Positions 42,745 to 50,851 of a DNA stretch of 64,000 bases are shown piece by piece. A model generated the notes under the pieces. That model ran no database searches, was not told where the DNA came from, and was given only the letters and a program-made list of their open reading frames with translations. The stretch is from positions 40,979-104,978 of the forward strand of contig JAUNDN010000003.1 in the NCBI GenBank assembly GCA_030526045.1. The letters are read 5' to 3'. Both the position numbers and the translations under genes were made by a program. Position 1 is the first letter of the stretch. Each line of letters begins with the position of its first letter. This stretch comes from Bacillota bacterium. GTDB lineage: Bacteria > Bacillota > Clostridia > Lachnospirales > Lachnospiraceae.

Positions 42745-44463
42745 TTAGTTCAAAGCGTCAACCAGCTTCTGAACTGCAGCAAGTGCTTCGTCAGGAAGCT
42801 TGTCGTATCCTGCCTTCTTCTCAGCAAAGCCCTTAACAGCATCTACACGGGTCTGCATAGCTCCCTTAAGTGCTGCCTTGTACTCAGGATCGTTTAAGTT
42901 GGGTGTGAAGTCACCTGTCTTACCGGACCAGTCGTTCATGATCTCGATATCCTCGAAAGGTCCCCACTGCTCAAACTTAGCTTTTCCTTCAACGATTGTC
43001 TCAAGGATGCCAAGGGTATCTTCCTTCTGGCACTTGTGTCCCATGAAGTCGCCTGTGTTAACGATGTAGCATGCTACGTTCTTCTCTTCTACCAGCTTCT
43101 TGAACTTCTCATAGTCATTAACCAGAGGATAGGTTCTGAACGGGTTAGCATAAGGTACAATACGGATTGCATTCAGGTCAGTACCTGCTGCAACACGCTC
43201 TGCTGTAGAAGTCTTGGTAGCAAGGGTAGCACCCATAACTGATGCTAAAGCTGCACCTTTCAACTTTACTACAGGAGGGATGGTAGGGTCTTTCATGATC
43301 CAGAAGATTGCATTAACGGGAGCGTCAATCTTGTCTACTCTGTTAGGAGACCATAATTTGGACTTGATCGCACGTCCGTTACCGTTTCTGATATCCTCTG
43401 TTACTAACTGAAGCTTTCCGTTCTCATCAAGAGTTGCGGAGCAGTTCTGAGCGGATAACAGATATTCATTATCAGGACATCCTGTAGGATAGTCTGCTGT
43501 CTTATCGAAGTATGTAGGCTCAAGTGCGATAGATGCACAGGTATCTGTATTGATGATAAATGCATCATCATGAAGAACCTTGATACCGCCGAATGCGTCA
43601 TATTTTCCACCATGCTTTGCATGTGTCAGTGTGGACTTACCGGATCCTGACAGACCGTATACGGAAGCAACGAACTTCTTACCGCCTTCCAGTGAATATT
43701 CCTTCTGTCCACCGTGGCATGCTGCATAACCGTTTCTGTTAGCAAGTGCCCATGCCATGGTAAGTGTACCCTTCTTATGCTCACCAAAGTACTTCATACC
43801 AAGAATTGCTGCGCAGTTCTGGTTGGTATCGAAGTAGCAAAGTGTAAGAGGATCGCTTAAGCAGCTGTAATCAACATCGGGTGCTTCATGAGGTGCCCAC
43901 TGAGGATCGGAGAAAATGTAGATATCAGGTTCATTTCCGCCTCCAACAGGCTGAGACTTCTTGTACATCTTAACGTACTCATCAGACATATACTGGAAGT
44001 TGATCATCCAGTTGTAAAGCAGGTTCTCTTCTCCTTCCGGAATCAGAAGGTGAGCCTTAACCATGAATTCAGGATCAAGACCTACGAAACACTCTGCATG
44101 ATACATGGTTTTCCAACGTGTCTCATAAATAGCGTCCATAACTACTTTATCAAGCTTAGCCTCGTCAACGCCGGGCTCGCCCTTAATACGGCGTGCTGCT
44201 GCATAACGTCCTGTTACTGCACCATCGTTGAACAGAAGAACCTTTGCATCCTTCTCAAGACCAAATGTTTCACCGTCCTTGATCGGCATGTCCGTTACGA
44301 TCGTTCCGGGTGAATTCTTTGCTAATTCATAAGCTTCCTTCAATGTGTTTACTTTTACTACATTGTTTCCGTAGAAAGCAGCTTCGATGATGGAACGGGT
44401 CTTTGAAAAACCAACTTTACCAGCACCAATTTCGGAAATCGGATAATAAGCTTTTGTTGACAT
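42745..44463 (-). CDS. pckA: Phosphoenolpyruvate carboxykinase (ATP)
   Basis: 572 residues, a little longer than the usual 530-540. GLSGSGKSTLTH is the kinase P-loop, HDDAFIINTD the metal/ATP site, ALEPTYFDKT and AERVAAGTDLNAIRIVPYANPFRTYPL are characteristic of the ATP-type enzyme. In fermenting anaerobes it commonly runs from PEP and CO2 to oxaloacetate with ATP gain, feeding citrate or succinate routes; direction here is inference. A strong promoter and a leader of about 105 bases precede it, divergent from the Si-type citrate synthase gene. Confidence 0.95.
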   Translation of the reverse strand: MSTKAYYPISEIGAGKVGFSKTRSIIEAAFYGNNVVKVNTLKEAYELAKNSPGTIVTDMPIKDGETFGLEKDAKVLLFNDGAVTGRYAAARRIKGEPGVDEAKLDKVVMDAIYETRWKTMYHAECFVGLDPEFMVKAHLLIPEGEENLLYNWMINFQYMSDEYVKMYKKSQPVGGGNEPDIYIFSDPQWAPHEAPDVDYSCLSDPLTLCYFDTNQNCAAILGMKYFGEHKKGTLTMAWALANRNGYAACHGGQKEYSLEGGKKFVASVYGLSGSGKSTLTHAKHGGKYDAFGGIKVLHDDAFIINTDTCASIALEPTYFDKTADYPTGCPDNEYLLSAQNCSATLDENGKLQLVTEDIRNGNGRAIKSKLWSPNRVDKIDAPVNAIFWIMKDPTIPPVVKLKGAALASVMGATLATKTSTAERVAAGTDLNAIRIVPYANPFRTYPLVNDYEKFKKLVEEKNVACYIVNTGDFMGHKCQKEDTLGILETIVEGKAKFEQWGPFEDIEIMNDWSGKTGDFTPNLNDPEYKAALKGAMQTRVDAVKGFAEKKAGYDKLPDEALAAVQKLVDALN

Positions 44464-44573
44464 ATGATGTCCTCCTTAATTTGTTGTATATTTTCCACCC
44501 CGGTTCCGGCCCAAAAGCTTCGCCAATACCGTGGTTCTTTACCTCGTATGTACCTTCCCGGCACACCTATTGT

Positions 44574-44602
44574 ATTATCTCAAACATGTTTTTAAAAGTC
44601 AA
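44574..44602 (-). promoter_or_regulatory. pckA promoter with long leader
   Basis: TTGACT (44597-44602) and GATAAT (44574-44579) on the minus strand with 17 bases between. The leader of about 105 bases has GC-rich complementary stretches (GGGAAGG, GGCCGGAACCGGGG) that might fold, but I recognise no riboswitch. Confidence 0.7.
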
Positions 44603-44668
44603 TATTAATGAAGTGTAAATTTCTGAATGAATTCTAAAATATTTGTTAACACTTCATTTTTTACTTGT

Positions 44669-44696
44669 TTGAAATGCGTTTGCATGTTATTATTAA
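44669..44696 (+). promoter_or_regulatory. Promoter candidate of the Si-type citrate synthase gene
   Basis: TTGAAA (44669-44674) and TATTAA (44691-44696) with 16 bases between, leaving a leader of about 95 bases. Downstream at about 44722-44744, CTGTCA...TGACAA forms a spaced inverted repeat that could be an operator. The rest of 44603-44799 is AT rich with nothing else recognised. Confidence 0.4.
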
Positions 44697-44799
44697 TTAT
44701 CATTTTTTCTGAAATGTTCTGTCATTTCTTAAATATTAACTGACAAAAGCAATGTATTCCCACGTACTAACCATACAAATGTTTTGAAAGGAGTCGTAT

Positions 44800-46167
44800 A
44801 TGGATCATAATGAATTTTCTGAAATCACACCCGAAATTGTTCGTCTTGCCAAGATGAGTGAACAATCTGACATCATAGATACAGAGCTTTTTACCAAATA
44901 CGAAGTTAAAAGAGGGCTCCGCGATCTGAATGGCAAAGGAGTTCTTGCAGGCCTTACCAACATTTCCGATGTACGTGCCACGCAGATTGTCGACGGTGTA
45001 GAGGTTCCTGCCCACGGTCGTCTGTTTTACCGCGGCTATGATGTAAAAGACCTGGTAGAGGGCTTTACGAAGGATGAACGGTTCGGTTTTGAAGAAATCA
45101 CTTATCTCCTACTCTTTTCAAAGCTTCCTACAGAAAAAGAGCTCGCTGATTTCAGAGCGCTTCTTTCCAAATACAGGAGTCTGCCCACCAGCTTTGTTAG
45201 GGATATTATTATGAAGGCTCCCAGCAGCGATATGATGAACACGCTTGCCAGAAGTGTCCTCACCCTGTACTCCTATGATGACAGGGCAGATGATGTGTCG
45301 CTTCCCAATGTATTAAGACAATGCCTGCAGCTGATCAGTCTGTTTCCTCTTTTATCCATCTATGGCTATCAGGCTTACGGGCATTACCATGACGGGAAGA
45401 GTCTTTACATCCATCCGTCCGATCCTTCCCTTTCAACTGCTGAAAACATTTTACATATCCTGCGACCGGACAGCTCCTACACTCCGCTTGAGGCCAGACT
45501 GCTGGATATTGCACTTGTTCTTCACATGGAACACGGCGGCGGTAACAATTCAACCTTTACCACGCATGTTGTCACTTCATCTTTGACAGATACCTATTCT
45601 GTCATTGCCGCAGCCATCGGATCCTTAAAGGGACCAAGGCACGGTGGTGCCAATATTAAAGTGGTTCAGATGTTTGAGGATATGAAGAAGGAAGTCAAGG
45701 ATTGGGCTGATGAGGAAGAGGTTTCCAATTATCTCAAAAGACTCCTTCACAAGGAGGCCTTCGATCATGCCGGACTTATCTATGGCGTAGGACATGCGAT
45801 TTACTCAAAGTCCGATCCCCGTGCAGTAATTTTCAAATCCTTCGTTGAAAAGCTGTCTGTAGAAAAAGGACTTGAGAAGGAATTCGGGCTTTATTCTCTT
45901 GTTGAAAAGCTGGCACCGCAGATTATTGCTAAAGAGCGCCAGATGTATAAAGGCGTCAGCATTAATGTAGATTTCTACTCCGGTTTTGTTTATCATATGC
46001 TTGATCTTCCTCTTGAGCTGTACACACCTATTTTTGCCATGGCGCGAATTTCCGGTTGGAGTGCTCACCGCATGGAGGAGCTTGCAAACAATGGCAAGAT
46101 CATCCGTCCTGCCTATAAGCCCATCGGGCCTGACCGCACCTATGTCAATATTCTCGACCGAAAATAA
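44800..46167 (+). CDS. gltA: Citrate synthase (Si type)
   Basis: 455 residues. Condenses acetyl-CoA and oxaloacetate to citrate. HGRLFYRGYDVKDLVEG near residue 70, HMEHGGGNNSTFTTHVV with the first catalytic His, GPRHGGANIKVVQM with the second, and GHAIYSKSDPRA with the third His and Arg; the catalytic Asp lies in NVDFYSGFVYHMLDLP. The N-terminal extension and size match a group of citrate synthases common in Clostridia. AAAGGAG precedes the ATG. It is divergent from pckA, which supplies oxaloacetate. With the Re-type candidate at 8.8-10.2 kb this makes two unrelated candidate citrate synthases in one window. Confidence 0.94.
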   Translation: MDHNEFSEITPEIVRLAKMSEQSDIIDTELFTKYEVKRGLRDLNGKGVLAGLTNISDVRATQIVDGVEVPAHGRLFYRGYDVKDLVEGFTKDERFGFEEITYLLLFSKLPTEKELADFRALLSKYRSLPTSFVRDIIMKAPSSDMMNTLARSVLTLYSYDDRADDVSLPNVLRQCLQLISLFPLLSIYGYQAYGHYHDGKSLYIHPSDPSLSTAENILHILRPDSSYTPLEARLLDIALVLHMEHGGGNNSTFTTHVVTSSLTDTYSVIAAAIGSLKGPRHGGANIKVVQMFEDMKKEVKDWADEEEVSNYLKRLLHKEAFDHAGLIYGVGHAIYSKSDPRAVIFKSFVEKLSVEKGLEKEFGLYSLVEKLAPQIIAKERQMYKGVSINVDFYSGFVYHMLDLPLELYTPIFAMARISGWSAHRMEELANNGKIIRPAYKPIGPDRTYVNILDRK

Positions 46168-46175
46168 TAGTAAAA

Positions 46176-46217
46176 GCCTCCTCGCCACTTTCTGTTGTAA
46201 GCGGCAAGGAGGCATTT
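46176..46217 (+). terminator. Terminator after gltA
   Basis: GCCTCCTCGCC (46176-46186) pairs with GGCAAGGAGGC (46203-46213), followed by a short ATTTAAAATT tail. Confidence 0.65.
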
Positions 46218-46242
46218 AAAATTATAACTCTTCTCTTTTCCT

Positions 46243-47592
46243 CTATTTCTCTGCTTCTTCTTTCTCTTCTTTTCTGCCAACACTGGCCATTTCATACCCA
46301 AGCACCAGACTCTCATCCTTGGCAAGTTCATGAAACTTCTTCTGGATTCTCCGCACGACAAGGGTCCCGTTTTCCTTAGATGCATTCATCAGAATTGCAA
46401 CATATTGAATATTTCCGCATCTTGTAGCCACATCACCTCTTCGAAGAGATTTAGAAATAGCCTCCTCAAGAATGTCAATCGGCATAGGTGATTTTTCATT
46501 TTCTATATCAATTCCATCCTGCCCTTGAACCGTAAAGAGTACGAGTTGCACATCCTGACTTTTTCTTTCCATGCATCTGGAAACAAAATGATAAATCCTC
46601 TTAAAGCCATCATACTCTACATGATAGGCGCCGCTCTGCGTACTTTTCTCCCGAATCAGACGCTGAAGCTGTAAAAGGTCGATCAGATTGTTTTCCTCTT
46701 CAACTTCCTTCTCCTCTTCCGCCTGATAAAAATGGCATCCTCTTTTCCCGTTCTGCTTCACATAATATAGTGCCTTATCTGCAGCTAAATACAGCTCTGA
46801 AAAGTTCCTTCCATCCTCCGGTTTTGAAGCAATGCCGATGGATACAGATAATTTAAAATCACAAGCATCCGAAATCAGATCATTTACCTCAAATTCAATT
46901 CCGGCTATCATCCTCCTGGCGATGTTCTTAATTTTATTCTTCTCATATTCTCCGGGAATGAAAACTGCAAATTCATCTCCGCCGGCACGACAGATCGAAT
47001 CCCCTTCTGAAACCTCTTCTGCCATCACTCTTGCAAATTTGATCAGAACCTGATCTCCAATTACATGTCCAAAGGTATCATTGACCTTTTTAAAATTATC
47101 AAGATCAAGCAACAGAAAGAATCCCTTGTCATTACCCTCTTCCTGATCCACTATTTTTTCAAAGCTCCTTCTGTTTAGAAGATTGGTAAGACTGTCTCTC
47201 TTGGCAATATCCCGAAGTTCTTTCGTCTGCTCAGACATTTTTAAGATTTTATCAATTCTGCTTAGCATGATCTCCGGCTCAAAGGGTTTCTTGATGAAAT
47301 CCATCGCTCCCTTCTTAAGTCCGGTCACTTCGCTTTCCTTGTCTGTCTCTGCCGTCAAAATAACCGGAATATCTCTTGTGGCGGAATCTTCCTTCAGCTT
47401 TTCCATCACCTCAAAGCCGTTCATTTCAGGCATATTAACATCAAGCAGAATCAGATCCGGCTGCATCTGACGCAGCATAAGAAGCGCTGCCCCGCCGGAC
47501 TTTGCCGTAGTAACCTCATAAGAATCCTTAAGCACTTCAGATGCACACTTCAGATTTGTTGTGACATCATCTACAATTAATATCTGTTTCAT
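46243..47592 (-). CDS. Response regulator with GGDEF diguanylate cyclase domain
   Basis: 449 residues. REC domain (1-120) with phospho-acceptor Asp51 in LILLDVNMPEMNGF and Lys in KKPFEP; GGDEF domain (about 128-290) with intact AGGDEFAVF and DLDNFKKVNDTFGHVIGD, so probably an active c-di-GMP synthase (PleD-like). A third domain (about 305-440) ends with RRGDVATRCGNIQYVAIL, which looks like a second, degenerate GGDEF fold in which the active loop reads RCGNIQY. No histidine kinase gene is adjacent. Candidate partner in the window: the PilZ protein at 32.3-32.7 kb. Confidence 0.92.
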   Translation of the reverse strand: MKQILIVDDVTTNLKCASEVLKDSYEVTTAKSGGAALLMLRQMQPDLILLDVNMPEMNGFEVMEKLKEDSATRDIPVILTAETDKESEVTGLKKGAMDFIKKPFEPEIMLSRIDKILKMSEQTKELRDIAKRDSLTNLLNRRSFEKIVDQEEGNDKGFFLLLDLDNFKKVNDTFGHVIGDQVLIKFARVMAEEVSEGDSICRAGGDEFAVFIPGEYEKNKIKNIARRMIAGIEFEVNDLISDACDFKLSVSIGIASKPEDGRNFSELYLAADKALYYVKQNGKRGCHFYQAEEEKEVEEENNLIDLLQLQRLIREKSTQSGAYHVEYDGFKRIYHFVSRCMERKSQDVQLVLFTVQGQDGIDIENEKSPMPIDILEEAISKSLRRGDVATRCGNIQYVAILMNASKENGTLVVRRIQKKFHELAKDESLVLGYEMASVGRKEEKEEAEK

Positions 47593-47646
47593 ACGCTTCA
47601 GTTCCCCCTGTTCTGATCAGCGCTGCCACTCGTAAGCTCTTTGCGG

Positions 47647-49134
47647 CTAAATTCCGAGAAAGTTCATAACCGTCTGCTTCATTTCAGATTTTTCACATAC
47701 ATGATCATGCACAACCGGTGCCGTCCGAATTTCCTCAATTGCTCCGGGAACCTGAACCTTGGAAAGCTCGGAAAGCTTGTCAACTAATTCAAAATCTCCC
47801 ATTGTGTCATATTTGCTGTCGATTGCATTCATGACACTTCTTGTAAATTTGTACGGACTTGCGGTTGAGGCAATGACAGTCACCTTATCATCCTTTGTCA
47901 CTTCCTTATATTTCTTATGGACACAGGCTGCAACTGCTGTGTGTGTATCAATGACGTATCCTGTATTCTCATACAGATCATGGATTGTCTGTGCTGTCTC
48001 CTGCTCACTTGCATAATTACCGTAGAAGTCCTGAAGCTGTGCCTTCATTTCTTCTGTAATTGTATAGGAGCCGCCCCTCATAAGTGACATCATCAGTTCC
48101 CGGTTCTTATCAGGGTCATTTCCTGCAATACGGTAAATCAGTCTCTCCAGATTGCTGGAAATCAGAATATCCATAGAAGGTGACGAGGTAAGCACAAATT
48201 CTCTGTTTCTGTCATATGTACCTGATTCAAAGAAATCATAAAGTACTTTATTTTCATTGGAGGCGCAGATCAGCTTATCAATCGGAAGCCCCATCTGTTT
48301 TGCATAAAATGCAGCAAGAATATTTCCAAAATTCCCTGTAGGAACCACTACATTAATTTTTTCACCATTTACAATGCGCTCTTCCTTTAAGAGTTTCACA
48401 TATGCATACACATAATAAACAATCTGAGGAACAAGACGGCCGATGTTAATGGAATTGGCGGATGAGAATTGGAACCCCTTCTCATTCATATATGCTGCAA
48501 GCTCCTTATCGCCAAAGATCTGCTTAACGCCGGTCTGCGCATCATCAAAGTTGCCGTGGATTCCCACAACATATGTATTTTCCCCCTTCTGGGTAACCAT
48601 CTGCTTTTCCTGGATCGGACTGACACCGTTCTTCGGATAAAAAACAACAATACGCGTTCCCTCTACATCTGCAAAACCGGAAAGTGCTGCCTTACCGGTA
48701 TCACCTGATGTCGCCGTCAAAATAACGATCTCATTCTTCACATGATTCTTTCTGGCAGAGGTGGTTAGCAGATGCGGCAATATCGACAATGCCATATCCT
48801 TAAAGGCTATGGTCGCCCCGTGGAACAGCTCCAGGTAATAAGCACCATCCGCTTCCACAAGCGGAGCAATTTCTTCCGTATCAAACTTCTCATCATAGGC
48901 ACGTCTGATACAATTTTTCAGCTCTTCTTCCGTGAAATCGGTGAGATAAAGCTTCATAACCTCATAAGCAACCTGACCGTAAGTCATGTCTGCCAATTCT
49001 TCCAATGATTTATCTAAAGCCGGAATCCTCTCCGGTACAAATAAGCCTCCATCCTCTGAAAGCCCCTTCAGAATTGCTTCCGATGCCTTGACCGGATTCC
49101 CTTTGCTCCTCGTACTGCTATATAAAATCTCCAT
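47647..49134 (-). CDS. thrC: Threonine synthase
   Basis: 495 residues, the longer ThrC class of enteric and clostridial type. PLP enzyme converting O-phosphohomoserine to threonine; the PLP lysine lies in FHGATIAFKDMALS (about residue 113), and TATSGDTGKAALSGF and VPTGNFGNILAAF bind phosphate groups. It begins YSSTRSKG and uses SPSMDILISSNLERL, both family landmarks. A promoter of good match lies directly upstream; the response regulator gene follows at 54 bp. No hom or thrB is adjacent. Confidence 0.96.
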   Translation of the reverse strand: MEILYSSTRSKGNPVKASEAILKGLSEDGGLFVPERIPALDKSLEELADMTYGQVAYEVMKLYLTDFTEEELKNCIRRAYDEKFDTEEIAPLVEADGAYYLELFHGATIAFKDMALSILPHLLTTSARKNHVKNEIVILTATSGDTGKAALSGFADVEGTRIVVFYPKNGVSPIQEKQMVTQKGENTYVVGIHGNFDDAQTGVKQIFGDKELAAYMNEKGFQFSSANSINIGRLVPQIVYYVYAYVKLLKEERIVNGEKINVVVPTGNFGNILAAFYAKQMGLPIDKLICASNENKVLYDFFESGTYDRNREFVLTSSPSMDILISSNLERLIYRIAGNDPDKNRELMMSLMRGGSYTITEEMKAQLQDFYGNYASEQETAQTIHDLYENTGYVIDTHTAVAACVHKKYKEVTKDDKVTVIASTASPYKFTRSVMNAIDSKYDTMGDFELVDKLSELSKVQVPGAIEEIRTAPVVHDHVCEKSEMKQTVMNFLGI

Positions 49135-49178
49135 TGTGACACTCCTTTTCTCGGACTCTTAAATAAAGTCTGCTTTAT

Positions 49179-49207
49179 ATTTTAGCACAAAAAGAGCGCT
49201 TTTACAA
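49179..49207 (-). promoter_or_regulatory. thrC promoter
   Basis: TTGTAA (49202-49207) and TAAAAT (49179-49184) on the minus strand, 17 bases apart; leader about 40 bases. Confidence 0.65.
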
Positions 49208-49223
49208 TAAACACTTATCCGGC

Positions 49224-49862
49224 TTATCCGTTGGTAAAAAACTCATGTCCTCCATGCTCAAACAACCTGACCAATGCACTGTCAAACCATTTCATCTTTT
49301 CCGGATCTGCATATTTTCTTGCAGCAAAATACAATGCTCCACCGGTAATATCCTCCCCGCAAAGCACTCTTTCCACAGCATCTATGGTATCCTGTGTCAC
49401 CTTTACCTTATTATATGTTCCATTGGCAACCGGTGAAAATTGATACTTTCCTTCCTCCTGCTGCATCACTACCTGTACAACCGTATCCGGAAACTGCTCG
49501 CTCTTAACACGATTAAGCACAACTCCGGCAACCAGCATCTTTCCCTCCTCATCCTGATTTCCGGCTTCAGCCTGTACTATTTTCAATAACGCCTCATAAT
49601 CCTCCTTTGACAGCTCATACCGATAGTCCTTCTCAAGTACCGCATAATCTACAATTCGCTGTCCCGATGCCGCCTTCTTAAGCATACCGAAGAAACGATC
49701 TGCTCTTGCTTCGCCTGCACTGCTTTCACTCTCCTTTGCAAGACTCAGTTTAAATGCCGGCATGGAAGCAATCCGGGTAATCTGCGTTCCTTTCACGCAA
49801 AACCAGCTTGTGGCCAACAACAGGTTACACAAAAACAACTGTATGATAAACTTTTTATACAT
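49224..49862 (-). CDS. SleB-type cell wall hydrolase
   Basis: 212 residues. N-terminal signal/anchor segment (about 4-22, FIIQLFLCNLLLATSWFCV), a variable stretch, then a Hydrolase_2/SleB domain (about 85-212): LLKIVQAEAGNQDEEGKMLVAGVVLNRV contains the catalytic Glu (QAEAG), and GALYFAARKYADPEKMKWF follows. This domain is a lytic transglycosylase in spore cortex hydrolases, but without a SleB peptidoglycan-binding domain it may act in vegetative wall turnover. Located upstream of thrC on the same strand, divergent from the AP2/HNH-like gene. Confidence 0.9.
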   Translation of the reverse strand: MYKKFIIQLFLCNLLLATSWFCVKGTQITRIASMPAFKLSLAKESESSAGEARADRFFGMLKKAASGQRIVDYAVLEKDYRYELSKEDYEALLKIVQAEAGNQDEEGKMLVAGVVLNRVKSEQFPDTVVQVVMQQEEGKYQFSPVANGTYNKVKVTQDTIDAVERVLCGEDITGGALYFAARKYADPEKMKWFDSALVRLFEHGGHEFFTNG

Positions 49863-50049
49863 GCCAATATTCGCATCCTTTCTATAGTTACAGCTCTAAG
49901 CTTCTTTTTGTTTGTCCACTGTCACACTTATGTAACAGTTCCTTAATATTTTATACAGTAACTGCCAAAAATATTTCTAAAATTTTCTTTATTCCCTTTT
50001 TTGTGGTAGAATATCTTATATGTTTCTGCAAAAGAAGGGATTTGTATCG

Positions 50050-50844
50050 ATGGAGAAGCGCTTACCCGGAGTGTTTACCGCACAAAAAAAGGACGGCAGT
50101 ATTTACTACCGTTCCTCTATCACACACAAAAGAAAACACATCAGTCTTGGCAGCTATCCCTCTGCCCATATGGCCTATGCCGCCTATCTGGAAGGCTCCT
50201 CTTTACTGAGCGATCTAACCCTTTCTCTTTCAGACTATTCTGAGCACCGCATCCTTCCTTTTCTCAAATGGGTGTGCCTGCTCAACTTCCGGGATAATCA
50301 GATTTATTTTTCCACACCAATTTATATGAGAAAAAACTATTTTGAATATCATCTTTCTTCCCGCGAGGTCCTGAAATTTGATTTTGATGATCTGTTCTAT
50401 TATTCATCTCATAAAATCATGAAACGGGGAAGACACTTTTTTGTGTCAGATTACGGCATGCAGGTCAATATCATGAATCGCTACGGGATAAAGAATTATG
50501 CCGTACAGGAAAAGGATTATCGTTTTGTAAACGGTGACAATATGGACTTCCGCTACGAAAACATAGAAATCTTCAATGTTTATCACGGTGTCTCCAGAAA
50601 AGAAACCGCAAACGGCATCTGCTACATTTCCCGAATTCACATAAACGGCAACTACACAATCGGAACCTATAAGACAGATATAGAAGCGGCCATTGCCTAT
50701 AACAAGGCTATCGATATTTTAAAAAAAGCCGGCATAAGCAAGAATTTTTCTCCTAATTACATTGAGAATTTGTCTCCTTCCGCTTACGCCGACATTTATT
50801 CAAAATTATCCGTTTCTTCCAAGATCGAGCACTATAAAGTCTGA
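50050..50844 (+). CDS. AP2/HNH-derived DNA-binding protein with degenerate nuclease site
   Basis: 264 residues. Two AP2-like segments: N-terminal (5-52, LPGVFTAQKKDGSIYYRSSI...LGSYPSAHMAYAAY) and C-terminal (186-228, GICYISRIHINGNYTIGTYKTDIEAAIAYNKAI). Between them, RFVNGDNMDFRYENIEIFN (about 158-176) closely follows the HINGDxxDNRxENLxI end of HNH homing endonucleases, but the expected histidines are replaced. It therefore looks like a homing-endonuclease relative kept for DNA binding. An ATG at 50020 lacks a ribosome site; AGAAGGG ten bases before the ATG at 50050 supports the shorter form. No phage or intron context. Function unknown, possibly regulatory. Confidence 0.72.
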   Translation: MEKRLPGVFTAQKKDGSIYYRSSITHKRKHISLGSYPSAHMAYAAYLEGSSLLSDLTLSLSDYSEHRILPFLKWVCLLNFRDNQIYFSTPIYMRKNYFEYHLSSREVLKFDFDDLFYYSSHKIMKRGRHFFVSDYGMQVNIMNRYGIKNYAVQEKDYRFVNGDNMDFRYENIEIFNVYHGVSRKETANGICYISRIHINGNYTIGTYKTDIEAAIAYNKAIDILKKAGISKNFSPNYIENLSPSAYADIYSKLSVSSKIEHYKV

Positions 50845-50851
50845 TCTAAAA

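Noticed and set aside
44641-44665. TTGTTAACACTT near the gltA promoter as a Rex operator
   Set aside because: Only the left half-site matches; the right half-site is absent.
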